From Quillaja saponaria (taxonomy: Eukaryota > Streptophyta > Magnoliopsida > Fabales > Quillajaceae): a DNA stretch of 64,000 nucleotides. A program made the translations under genes and the position numbers. The stretch covers positions 6,634,001-6,698,000 of the forward strand of contig CM055607.1 in NCBI GenBank assembly GCA_029379385.1. Reading direction: 5' to 3'. This document shows, one piece after another, positions 47,850-60,500 of the stretch. The notes under the pieces were generated by a model. It made no database searches, was not told the origin of the DNA, and saw only the letters and a list, made by a program, of their open reading frames with translations. The first letter of the stretch is position 1. Each line of letters starts with the position of its first letter.

Positions 47850-49139
47850 TACCTGGCCTTGAACTGGCTAAGGTAGCAGATTGCCTACGTGTCTGGTTTC
47901 GTCAAAAATATGACACGTCAGCGAGAATATACCACTGAAAATATCAGGCCTGACCCGATTAGATTTTTGGACAGGCCTCTATCAGTCAGTGGGAGTTTGG
48001 ACTTGGGCCTACCCAACCCGGACCCAATAAAACTTATATATTTTTGTTTAGTATCACGTCAACAACTTTTTTTTCCTTCCTCAAGATGAACCATCGTTGT
48101 TATTTAATTGTTGTACCAAATTAATGATTTTATCAAGAATATTGATGACCATGTATATTGTTAACTTGTGACCAAGTTCACGTCTTTCTTTTCTCCTTAG
48201 ACGTACCAATTAAATTTTGAGAAAAAAAATTGTTATGGATTCTTAAATATAAATTTGAGCACCATTCAATTTGTTTGGTACACAATATTTCAAATAACGT
48301 GTGACTAGATCCACATAACTAATTTCCATGAATAGATAAAAGAAAAACGAAACTGTAAATTAGATTCACAGTATTTCTAGAACAAGGCTTTCTTTAGTTT
48401 CACTCGTGAACAAGAGGTTACTTTTCTAAAATTGGAAGAAACAAATCTCATACTTGGGAACTCGAGGACCATCATTCATGAAATTTATCAGAACATTCAA
48501 AGAACCTTTCAAGAAAAATAGGATATTCATAATACAGCCACAAAATAAAATATTAAGTGCCTCCATTTAAAGAAAATAGGAGAGTTTTCAGGACGAAATT
48601 TTGGTGTTCGCAAAGTCAAGATTATGAACAAGATTTTACCACCATTCCTTTCGAGCTAGGTTCATCCCCTATTAAGGACTTCACTTTCTTAGAATTAAAG
48701 GGCCAATACAAATTTTAAATATAAGTAGCCTCACTAATTAGAGTTGAATAAATGTATCATTTTCTTCTTCCATTCCATTCGTATTGATATAAGATATTAT
48801 TTTCAATCACGCTCAAAACAAAACTATAAATTATACTTCTACTCATGCCAAGAAAATAAAAATGTAATTAAAATGTTGATTTATGTAAAAAACACATCCA
48901 AGGAAGATTCATCAAAAGCAACATGCAAAACATAACATTATAGGCTATGCCAGATCCATTAAACAAACTAAAGCACCACATTCTCAGAGATAAACAAAAC
49001 ATCCATTTAAGGTCAAAACCAAGAAGAATGGTTTTTAATTCATCACTAAACCCAACATCAAAAAGTAACAAGCAGCAAATATTACTACCAATACTCCATA
49101 ACCAACTAAATCTCTGGTCCTCAAACTACACTCAAAATC
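47850..49139. other. Spacer between PPR4 and RPS17
   Basis: The PPR4 promoter side includes GGGCCTACCCAACCCGGACCCA near 48005-48025. The rest, up to the RPS17 3' end, is AT-rich without a supported gene. Confidence 0.4.
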
Positions 49140-49571
49140 TCAAAACCTCCTTCCAGCTCCACCAGCTGGACCCCGACCAAAAGCCTGGGTAGGAACCACA
49201 ACCTGTGGCTCGACTTCAATAAGCCCAGGAATATCACCCATGCCTAGGGCAGCAAGCATGTCTATTGTCTCCTTATCAACCTTGATTTCATCAATCTTGA
49301 TTGCTGACTCATCAGGCACAAAGTCCATGCGGCGCTCACGCTCTTCTTCCTGTAGTTTCAGGGAGATGCCACGAACAGGTCCCTTCTGAATTCGCTTCAT
49401 CAGGTGGGTAGAGAAGCCAGCAATCTTGTTGCGGAGCCGCTTTGAGGGAATAATTGCAACCTCCTCCAAAACCTTCTTGTTTGTGTGGAAGTCTAATGTC
49501 ATTCGAGAGTAGTATCTCTCAATGACTTGTCGTGATGATTTCTTAACGGTCTTTGTACGAACACGACCCAT
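49140..49571 (-). CDS. RPS17: 40S ribosomal protein S17 (eS17)
   Basis: 143-residue single coding exon, full length for plant eS17, a component of the cytosolic small ribosomal subunit. The start [20 protein letters not shown] is invariant in the family. It is followed by [60 protein letters not shown] and [11 protein letters not shown]. The tail is plant-type: [20 protein letters not shown], then AGGAGRRF. A donor (CATCAG|GTAACT at 50355) in the leader and an acceptor just before the ATG suggest a 5' UTR intron of about 0.77 kb, common in plant ribosomal protein genes. The upstream region has TGGGCC/TGGGCT site II-type motifs and a CCCTAAA telo-box core. Confidence 0.97.
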   Translation of the reverse strand: MGRVRTKTVKKSSRQVIERYYSRMTLDFHTNKKVLEEVAIIPSKRLRNKIAGFSTHLMKRIQKGPVRGISLKLQEEERERRMDFVPDESAIKIDEIKVDKETIDMLAALGMGDIPGLIEVEPQVVVPTQAFGRGPAGGAGRRF

Positions 49572-50504
49572 TTTCTAAATATGCTGTCCCAAGAGGTAGA
49601 GAAACCCCAAAATCAAAATAAATTTTTTTAGTATTATTCACAGATAACAGGTAGATATATAATTCAAGCACTATGTACTGAAGGGGGCTAATAACTACAA
49701 ATAAAAGAGATATAAATAATCAATTCCAATCTAAGTAATCAGAATAATGTATAGAAAAGGGAAAGAACTAAATGTTGGTTACAACATGATTATGTGTAAG
49801 ACTTGATAAAAAAAAGTTCCACAAAAATAAATCTAATCCATGCATCACCTACCTATTAAGTCATTCCTATATTTCTTCTCAACTACATGAAACAGAGCTC
49901 AGTATACAACCAACTCATCCAAGTCCTAAAATGAAAAAGCATATAATACAATACAAATCTACAAACAGAAACCTTATAAATCATATATGTGTCTGTGAGA
50001 GGGTTAAGGGGAGGCGAGGGAACACCAATCCTTTGGGAATTCTTTTTCTTCTCCTCCAATTCAAAAAGGTTGGGAGACAGAAAAAAAAAGACACATTCAT
50101 CTAACTCTACCCCTCTTTCCCCCTCTCCTCAAAACTCCCAAACATAACCTAAGAAAAGGGAACCCACAAATCTCCACCCTTTATTTGTCCAATTTAATAA
50201 TCTATTCATTTCAGTAGAGCAAACTACACTGAGCTAAATCCCTGTTTGATAATTACAAAAATAAAGGAAAAACAATCTAAATCATAAAAATTTACATCAA
50301 GGAAACCTTAGGCGACAAACCGAGAGATCGATAGGGAGGGTGGGTAAGGAGTTACCTGATGAAGAAGAAGAAGGAGAGGAGGGTTATAAGAGACTGAGTG
50401 ATGCCTCTGGCCGGCATTCGGGGAAGATAGATAGATAGGTTGTGTATAAGATATGAATATATATCTCTCGAGGGAGAAGTGAGAACAGGAAGGGTCAGAT
50501 AGGT

Positions 50505-50610
50505 TTGCCCTAAACGGCTAAACCTAGACCAAACGCACCGCTTCAAGATTTTCATTTTCTTTTTCTTTTTTATAATATTTTGGGCTTTTTCTCTTCTTAT
50601 GGCCCAACAT
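50505..50610 (-). promoter_or_regulatory. RPS17 promoter motifs (site II and telo-box core)
   Basis: CCCTAAA lies at 50508-50514, TGGGCT at 50581-50586 and GGCCCA (TGGGCC on the minus strand) at 50601-50606. Site II plus telo-box pairs are known in plant ribosomal protein and growth genes; the combination about 150-250 bases upstream of the mapped leader donor fits RPS17. Confidence 0.5.
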
Positions 50611-50639
50611 GACTAGTGGGTTGCAGGCTTAAGGCCCCA

Positions 50640-51420
50640 TCCACTATCTTGGGTGGAATCAATTTACAAGTTTTTTTTTTTTTTTTTTTTTTGCAAAAAA
50701 CATATAAAATTTGCAGTAATGGAGAAATAAGTGTAAAGAGTGAAAAATAACTGAAATATAGTTCTCAATTTTGATTCAATAGGAAATAGGTAAGACAGAA
50801 AATTTAAATATTAATGTGATGTACATTTTCTTGTTATAACTTCTTCTTTTTTAATTTGCCACAACGATTTAGAATTGAAATTGATAATTATATATCTAGT
50901 TCAACATTATTATATAAAATAAATTTGGATATCATTAACATAATTAGGTTATATAAAATACATTTAAGAGAGAGACAATTTTTTTAAATTAAATACATTT
51001 AAAAAATGACAGACATAAGAAATTTTTTTAATTAATATACTTTGAAAAATAAATTAATATTTTATTTTTCTCTCATCTACATAATAGATTGTGTTAAGAT
51101 AATAGCTATTGATAAAGGTCTGTAATATTTAATATTATTAACAATGATGATTGGAGTTGATTGATAATAATAATTGTGTTTATAAAAATTGAGGTAGTTG
51201 TTACTTAAAATATCATGTTTTTTATTTTTTAAATTTTATTGGAATTTAAAAAATATGCTAAAATTGAAAGATAACAATAACATAAATGAATAATAACATC
51301 AAGTTTTTTCTTTTTATGTTTATACTGTTTACTTCTAAACCAAAAATCAGCCATAAAAGTGAAACTTAATTTTTTTCTATACTTTTTATGTTTTCGCATT
51401 TCTTTTACAGAGGCCAACTT
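50640..51420. other. Divergent spacer between RPS17 and WYR
   Basis: AT-rich, with a T run near 50672-50692. It separates two head-to-head genes. No gene is seen. Confidence 0.45.
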
Positions 51421-51469
51421 ACCATTTGGCCCAAATTTAAAATCAAATACGCGCTAAACACAAAGCTGA

Positions 51470-51485
51470 TCCTCACCGTTCATCA
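51470..51485 (+). promoter_or_regulatory. Possible MSA-type G2/M element upstream of WYR
   Basis: CACCGTTCAT on the plus strand gives AACGG on the minus strand, the core of the mitosis-specific activator element, about 90 bases before the WYR start codon. INCENP genes are expected to peak in G2/M. A single core match is weak evidence. Confidence 0.3.
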
Positions 51486-51568
51486 AAAAACCCAAACTTT
51501 GTTCATCTGAACTCCATCTCTCTCTTTCTCTCGAACCTCAGTTGCAGATTCATGGAATTTCAGTGAAA

Positions 51569-54500
51569 ATGTCGACGATAGAGAAGTTATTCGTGCAGAT
51601 CTTCGAGAGGAAGAAGTGGATTATCGATCAGGCGAAGCAGCAAACCCATCTCTTCGACCAACACCTTGCTTCCAAACTCCTTATTGACGGGATTGCTCCT
51701 CCTCCATGGCTGCGGAACCCTATGCTGCACTATACCACTTCAGATCCCAAAGGTAATTTCCCACCTCCTTCCATCAAATCAGTTTCAGTGTATATACTTG
51801 TTTGGTAATTTCACTATTAAAAAAGTTATTGTTCGTAGGTGGTGTTAAGATGACAAATTTGAATTATTTTAGTTATTTTACGCTATTTGGAAGCAAAATT
51901 TGATTGATTTGTTGACTCTAAAAAGGAAGAAAGTGCTTTCATCAGTTTCTTTTTAATGGGTAGTAGGATTTTTGTTCAGAATTTTGAAGGATGGGGAAGG
52001 GAGTTCTTCTGCAGAATTCATATGCATGCTTCGCCTTTTCTTTTGAAAGACTTTCTTTATACTGCTAATTTTAGAGAAAATTTTCCATTTAAATTTTGTT
52101 GCTTCAAATATTACAAAACTTACTGCCTTTTTATTTTTCCTTTTTTTTTTAATTTATAATCTATTGCTCGTCCAATTATACTTAGGCTTTTCATATTGCA
52201 ATTGGATAAAGCTACTGAAATTTTTATTCATAGCTTTGAAATTTGTTTCAGTAAGAAGTACCCAACCTTTATTTTGTGGCTATGGAAAGGAAGGAGAACT
52301 GTTATACTTTCTTTAAAATTGAGTTCTTTCCTTTTATTTTGGTAAAAAAAATAAGTCACTACCTTTAGTGCTAGGTTCATTTATTTACAAGAATTAGAAT
52401 AGAATGATTATTTTTTCACTTTTCGTTCTCTCTTGGTATATCATGAAATATCAGATTTAACTAAATTATGAAGGCTCATTTCCATCTTAGCAAGTTAGCT
52501 CACCGAGAAATTGAAATTATAGAAAAAATCAACAGTTTCAAGTCAAGAATTATTTTCTTTTATTGGTTGCCTGTTTTATAATTGGACAGGTCCAATAACT
52601 TTTTCATAGGACAGACAACAAAATCCTAAGATAATGCCTGCTAAGTTCATATCAAAACAGTCATTTCTTCTCTATATCTCTGCCTTTCTGTATTCCCCTT
52701 CCCTCCTTTGTTTTTCCCTTTTTGTTCCCTTGCTCTGTTTCCTTTGGTATTAATAAAACTGGAATATCTTTAGATTATAGTTCTAAATCTCTGTTTGATA
52801 CAAGGCACGCAAATCTTGTGAGGGAGGAGCATCATTTGCAGTTTATATGTTGGGGAGTGAAAAAGTACACAGTTGAGTCCACTTGTTAACATGCAATTAT
52901 AAGTTGCAAAACCTGATCAGTTTTACTGCATGTTTGTCAATGTGTTACTTTCCAGTGATGCAAACTCCATATATTTAATAGCACACGTTAAAAGCAACTC
53001 AAACTTGTTTAGCAGAAAAATCACCACTAACTTTGCTGACAGTGCTGAAGGAATTCAATACTTCAAGTAATAGTACAAACTTTTGTGACTGTGACCATTA
53101 TGTAGTAGGAAATCTGGGATCTATATTTGTTAAGAATCTTGTGCCCCTGGTCCCTGCAGAGTTTAACAGAGAAGAGCTTATTTCTGAAGTTTTATTCCCA
53201 CAATCACAGTCTGGCATTCCTTTCTCCAGTCGTCTTTGCAGTCTGAACAAACTGGGTGTTACAACAGATAATCATTATCTAAATGGTTCACATGGTGAAA
53301 TTCATGCTTTGAATAAAGACTGTGAAGTTGGATATGGGGTTTCACTTTTGCCAGAATGCTCTGGAAATGATGGTGGATGTGCCTCAAATGGTGTTCCTTG
53401 GATGGATTCTTTCGCCACATCTCCTCAGAATCAGATAAATGCTTTGGACAATTACCATGCCCCAGCTCTGTCACTGGCAAGGGTGCAAAGATCCAAGTCT
53501 AGGCAAAGAGCGTTGAAACTTCGGAACAGTGCAAAGGCAGCTAAAGGCCGTTCTGAAACCTATGACTGTGTTGATAACATAGACTTCATCAAATCTTTTG
53601 AAACCAATATCGACAGCTGTGCTGTGGAAGATGTGAAAACAGGAGATTTTTTTATTAAAACAAATGGCAATGCCAATTACTCTGCTAGGATTTCAAGTTC
53701 CAGAAGCTCTGCCAAGAAACTCAACTCGTTGAATGTAGTTGATTCTTCTTTTCTGGCGAAGGAAGGTGATACTCAGTCTAATAATAGCATGGTCAAACAA
53801 TTGGAACCAGCTAACCCTTCTCATTTTACAATTGGAAGTTTTGGAGTTAGGGAAGAGAGTATAGGAAATGTTCACCAGGGGAGATTAACAAGATCTAGAA
53901 GTTCTAATCGACAAGATAAATGGAGTGATGAACTGTTGAAGCTGGATAGCTCCTTGGATAGAGGCAAAGAAGTTGTTATGCGATCAGCAGATCATCTTGT
54001 TGACTTAACAGAATTACGCAACACTTCTGACAATGTTGCTTGCGGTCAGGAAGCAAAACTCGGGGCCTGGTGGAACAAAAAACAAGAAAGTGTTGTTCTT
54101 GATAGGAGAAAGGTACCTGGAAGTTCATCCCCACCTCAAACTTCAAATTCTCAGGATGCAAAGGGGTCTGAAATGCCTTTACTTAGGTCCTCTCCAAGAC
54201 AAAAGTTTTCAGGATTATGCGAAGTGAAGTCTAGAAGTCATTCAAGAAGGATAAGCTGTGCAGGGGAACATTCAAGTCAAGAGAGCAGTCATTTACCGTC
54301 AGAGAATCACACTCAAGAAATATCAAAGTCTGTTGGCTCCAATATCTGTTGTCAAAGAGTTACAAGGTCTAGATTAGCTGCTTCCAACAAGTCTCATAAT
54401 GCAAGTGCTACTGAAATTTTTGCTGGAAGGTCCTCTTCAAGTCACAAGAATTCAAAACTATGTGCAGTGGATGCAACTGATTTTGCTGACAAGGAAAATG

Positions 54501-57500
54501 GAATTGTTGAGTATGCTGCTGATACAGAGGCTAAAATTACTTGTAAGACCGAGGGATTATCGAGACCTGTCAGTTTTTCCTACTTAGGCAGTAAAGTTGT
54601 AGGATTAAGAGACTCTGCTTTTATCAAGCCTCCACTTGTGAAATTGTCAAACTGGTCCGAAGCAATTGAACCTGAGAAAGTGTCAGACACTCAAGAGAAT
54701 GTTCTATCTATTGCCAGGACCATTTGTAATGTTCAGTTGGATAGATCTGCTGCTCTAACTAAACAAACAGATTCTGATTCTGGTGGACTAGTTGAACACC
54801 ATTCTGCTTGTTCAGGGATTAAGCTGACTGGCGCTGGCCTTAAAATTGGATTAGAAGTACTAGTCTCGAGGCCACCGACTGATTGTGTTATGATTTTGAA
54901 GCCCAAGCAACTTGAATTTGATGATATTGAAGAATATAGTTTGAACAGAATTTCTAGTCCTGCACTAGAAGAGGAAACTCAAGGTAAGTCACCAGAAAAA
55001 TTGGATCCAGAAAATCTACTTGGCAAAGTTGCATCTGTTGAATGCCAAGAAAACTGCAACTCTTCCTTGAAGACGCCTACAGTGGATTGGCAGGAAGTTT
55101 TAATCGAAGGTGAGGGAACTCAAATAGGATATTATGAAGGCCATGTGAAGGGGACTGATGAAACAAGCGAACCATTGAATGCCATCTCATCAATTAAGGA
55201 AATGCTTGAGGTTGAGAAGGATTTAAGCACTCATATAGAAAGTAAGGAATTACCTACAGAGGAAGTTTCCTTAATGAACCGTGTACCCTACCTTGCAAGC
55301 CAGATGTGAAAATTTACCTGGAAGCTCACCAAAGGTAGTACTGTTCCAATGTTTCAGATGGTCATGATGATACAAGGATTGATCTTTCCTTAGAGAAAGC
55401 TACTGAGGATTACAATGCAGTAAAACCAACCGAATTAGATTTAGAAGACAGTAAATTGGACAGTGATGCAGGTGTTACTAAATTATCAACTGATGCTGGT
55501 TTTGCTGAAGTTACCAGAACTGCTCAGCCTGCAAACCTGGATGACACTGGGAGAGATCTAACAGTGGATTATCCTAGTGTTGTTGTGGATGAAGTGAAGG
55601 GTGATTTAATGCACCAGGTCACAAGTTTAGGCATTTCTTTATCTCAAACTTCTGAATTCTCTCCAGAGAAATGGGTTAATAATGGCAATGATGCTGGTTG
55701 TTCAACTGAACATCAGAGTGCGAAAAGTTCCATGCAAAGAAGTTTTACCTCTGATGTGGAGCATTCATGCCCTCAGAACAAAAGGAGAAAGATTGAGGGC
55801 CAACCAGCTGCTGTCGTAGCTGCTTCAACAAGCTTGTTGGAAAAGCAACTTGAATCTGATAATAGGAAAACCGTAAGGAGATACTTGAATATCACAGAAG
55901 GTAACCAACTGACTACACAAGAAGTTCGACGCTTTCCTTATCATCAAGAAAAGGATGTCGAACATATAAATAAAAGTAACAGTCCGATTGAAGGACATGG
56001 AGCAAAATGACGAAGGCTGTATGACTGAAGGGCTTTCACCTAAGTTGGAGGCGGATGAGGTACTCAATTTTCTCTCTTACATTCTGAGGTTGATTTGTCT
56101 GAAGATTGATTATGTGAAATGACAAATGTTGTATCAAGGTCATCTATCATATGGGTGCTTCATAATCATTATATGTCAAAGAATATTAGGTCATAGCCAA
56201 GGTTTAAAAATTCTTGTCGAAACGTAGAAACGTTTCCGTTTCCACACTATCCGAAACGAAACTCACTTATAAAAACGCAACCACCGTTTCTACACAAAAT
56301 GGGGGCATTTCCACACGAAACAGGAGCGTTTCCACACAAAATGGGGTTGTTTCCATAGTTTTCATACGAAATAGGTCGACACAAATAGGATATTTTTAGA
56401 ATTTAAAAATCTAAAATTTTGGTTCTAGTTCTCTTCATATTTTAGGATTTCAATTATTATTATTTTTTAATCTTATTTGATGTATATTTAGATTATATAA
56501 CTTAGAGAAGATAATTCTTTTTAGGATTTTACCCATATTTCTTGACCTTTTATTTATTTTATTTTTTTAATACAAACATTTTATATTAATTTAGTTTAAC
56601 TTAGTGATGGATAATATTAAAATTTCAGAACATATATATGTTGGTTCAAATTAAAAAATTTCATTAAATATGGATTGAGCCCTGCTAGCTACTCTACTGT
56701 TGTTTGGATGTAATTGTAATTTGATATTTTTCTCCAATTTGTATGTCTATGTTTAAAAGTTTACTTTGTTATGTATTTAATAGTATTTTATGTACTAAAT
56801 TAATCATGTTAGAGACCTACAATTATTATAATATGTGTTTTATTATAAATTTTCATTGCATTTTCACAAAAATTAGCGTTTCCATACTGTTTCTCAAATC
56901 GTTTCCGTTTCTGGACTTATCAAAACGATACCTCGAAACGAATTTTAGTTCCTTGCATATAGCTCCGTCAGGCCTTAACATCTCTTTGCACTCTAGATTG
57001 TGATGTCATTGCAATTTGGATTTGACGTATGTTATTACAAGATAAAATGTTTTGTTGGTGAATCATGAGCCTTTTTGAATTGTTCTGTAAAGGGGAACCA
57101 GCTTGAGAAAACTTTGTCAAATTAGTTCTCAGAAATGATTTCCAAAACAATTTTAGTAGAACAAGCACAATATAGGTAACATCAAAATGTTGTTTACACG
57201 CTTTCAATTTTTAGTTTAAACCAAATAAAATTAGTGACAAGAAGTTGTTTTGAAAATATGAACTGTTCTTGAGAAATGTTTCTAAAAACAGTATTTAAGT
57301 ACACTGCCAATTGGGTTGAGACATTTAGGATTCTGAAGATCAGTGTTTCCGATAATGGTGTTGGATTGTCCAATTGCTTTAATATCCCTTTTGCCTTTTC
57401 ACATCTTCATATTAGAGGAAATGTCAGCTCTTTTTTTCATTAATATCTTGTTGTTATTACTACACTACTACTATTTTACACTTCCAGTAATCAGCACTCT

Positions 57501-60500
57501 TGGCAATAAAAGCACCAAGTTTATCAACAATTCAAGGATGGTCAATTATATTCCTAAAATGGTTAGATATGAGATGATTCATTGAGAATGACATGGCTTT
57601 AGCAAGACTGAATTGCAGAAAGTGGATTCATATGTTAACCCAAAGCAATTTCTGCCATAGGTTCAATCAGACTTGACCCAATGATCTGGGGATATCTCTT
57701 CTTGACACTTGTCTCTTTGCTTGTGATTTCTTTTCGTTGTTTACTTGAGTTAGATGATGCATGGCTAGCATTACCCTTGTGAATTCTGTAGTCAGTTATA
57801 ATTAGATGCTATAGACTATGTTGCGGCAAGATTTTTTTATTTATTCATCAATTGAGACACTTAAAAGCATGTTATGCATGTGTAGGTTTCCTGTTTGCAT
57901 TTAAGCTTTTCTGATGTAAAGTTCAATGATACTTCTGCCAGGGGAAACATATCTTGGAAGGTAGACATGGAAGTGCCAATACCTCTTTTACGTTTACTCT
58001 GAATGAGATAGGAGCATCCCTTGTTTCAATTTTGACTGAGCAAGGCACCAAAGATACTCAGAATTCTTTGATGGAGCAAGTGGATGAAGCAAGTAAATGC
58101 ACTATAGATCAGAACCCAGTTCCATTACATCTCACAGATAATTGTGGACTTGAAATTGAAAAATATATGAATAATGTTGAAAGAACCATGCAGGAAAGAA
58201 GATTCAATTTAGGAGGATACGCCAAATTATCATACAGTTCACCAGGATCTCTTGACAGCCAACGCTTGGATATAGTTGGTGCTGATGAGAGTAAACCAGA
58301 GTTTGAGGGATTCATTATGCAACCAGATGATCCAAAGCCATGCCTCACTGAAGACAGATTTCAATTTGGAGAATTGAAGTTTTCAAGTAATAGAATTGAA
58401 TATTCAACCATCCTGGAGCAGCTTCACAATTCTGCAAGTATGTACTCTCCATCATCCTGTTCCTCAACAGCGTATAGGTTGCACAAAATACCAGATGCCT
58501 TCCAGTCTGTTCCTAATGGGCTTCTGGAAGACATGAACCGGGGAAGTTCCCTTCCTGTAAACGATGATAGTCAGAGCTCCCATTCTGATGGCCTGCCAAG
58601 TTTTAATGGTCAATCTCCTTGGGATACCGGGAAACCTCATACATCTCCAATCCAAACGCTCTGGGATAGAATTACTTCAAATTTTGGTAGCTCGGGAAAA
58701 CGAGGGAGCTTAAATCCCGAGCTTCCCTGCATCAACGAAGAAAATGAGAATCTGGAAGAGGTAGCTGATACATTCCAGAAAGGCATTGGTTCGGAAGTGA
58801 TGACAAGCTCAGTCAGAAGAGAACCACTTGCTGACATCACAGACAATACTAATCCTCCTGTATCAGTTTCTCAAGATGATATATTTGCTAATAGATGTAG
58901 TATAGAGTCTGTAAACACAGAGTATAGCTTCACTGGGACTCAAAACAGGGTCAAACAAAATCAAAATCGGCGTAGGAGAAAATATACAAAAATGGGAAAG
59001 GAGAATCAAGGTATATCCTTTGGAGAAAATGGTGCCAAGAGGATCAGTGAATCACTTCGTAACAGGGTCAGCAAGCCAAAATTATCTGGAAAAACCATTA
59101 TAAGAAAAGGAGGCCCTACTTTTACAGGGAGGATGTCTACACGTAGTAATATTGTGTCTAACATCAGCTCCTTTATTCCACTTGTTCAACAAAAACAAGC
59201 AGTGGCAGCTTTGACAGGTCATTCATTTGTTTATTTACTTTCTTTTGTAAATAAAGTGTACCATTTTCTGAAAAAAAAAAAAAAAACCTGGGTTTTGGAG
59301 GTTAAATCTCAGAATCTAAAAGGTGCAATTCATGTGTATACCATAGATGATTTATGTTTCTAAGTTCTAACTAGAAATCAAGTTTATTAGCTTAAAATCT
59401 GTCCATTGGTTTTACGTGATATTGATACTAATACCCCTGCCATGTAGATCTATCATATATGCTCAATCCATTCATATTTTGATTCTTTGTTTTATCCCAA
59501 AAAGGACAAGATAACATTTTGAATCTCGGTTCTCAAAACTCTGCTTTTGAGCTAAATTTATGTCCTACCCTTTACAATTATTGTAGAGATTTCAAATTAA
59601 TGCTAATCTTTTTAGATGAGGAGAATGAATGGTAAAGGCTGGAAGTAATCTTTTGGTATGTTTGTATTAATACCCCACCAATTCTCTCACTCTGGTAATT
59701 GAAGGTATAGATTAAAGCTATGCTGTCCCCAGTATGGTATGTTATAATTCGGCTGTGACAAGATTATTTGTAATTATCCTACAGTTGTATTTTTGAATTA
59801 ATGCTCTTGACTATGGTTTTGAAGCTTCCTTGCTGCCTTACAGGGAAGAGAGACATCAAAGTGAAAGCCCTGGAGGCTGCTGAGACTGCAAAGCGTCTTG
59901 CGGAAAAGAAAGATAATGAACGTAAGATGAAGAAGGAGGCATTAAGGATTCAGCGAGAAAGATCAGAACAAGAAACACTGAGACAGTTGGAGCTGCAGAA
60001 AATAAAGAAAGAGGAGGAGCGGAAACAAAAGGTGGCTGAAATGGCAGCAAAGAAAAGACAGAGGGAAGAAGACAAAAGGAAGGAGAAAGAAAGAAAGAGG
60101 AAGCGTGTTGATGAAGCACGAAAGCTGCATCTAGAGCAAGAGAAGTTATGTGCCAAGAAAGAAGAGAAAGCAAGGAAAATCCTAGCTACAGTATAACACC
60201 TTAGTCTTTCATTCATTTAGTCATTCCTTTCCATTATTCAGTTTTGTAAAAAGTTGATGGTTGGTTTCTTTTTCCGCTATAGGTTGAAAGAGTACAAGAG
60301 AGCAAGAAATCCAAAGAGGAACATCAGAAATTGGAAAAAGAGAAAAGAAGTGACTTTCTTAAAAAAGTTTTGGAGATAGAACCTGTGACTACTAGAATTC
60401 CAGAAAACGTTGAAACAAAAGCAAGCATTGGCCTTGAAGATTCTGAAGCTTTGAGTTACTATGGTAGCATTGAAAAGGTAAGTTTCTGATGGTGAATCTT

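Noticed and set aside
47006..47862. Several plus-strand open frames over PPR4 exon 1
   Set aside because: Antisense to the RRM and transit region of PPR4; no domain of their own.
59856..60216. Minus-strand open frames of 88-105 codons, Ser/Phe/Leu-rich
   Set aside because: Reverse complement of the Lys/Glu-rich INCENP helix; low complexity and no homology.
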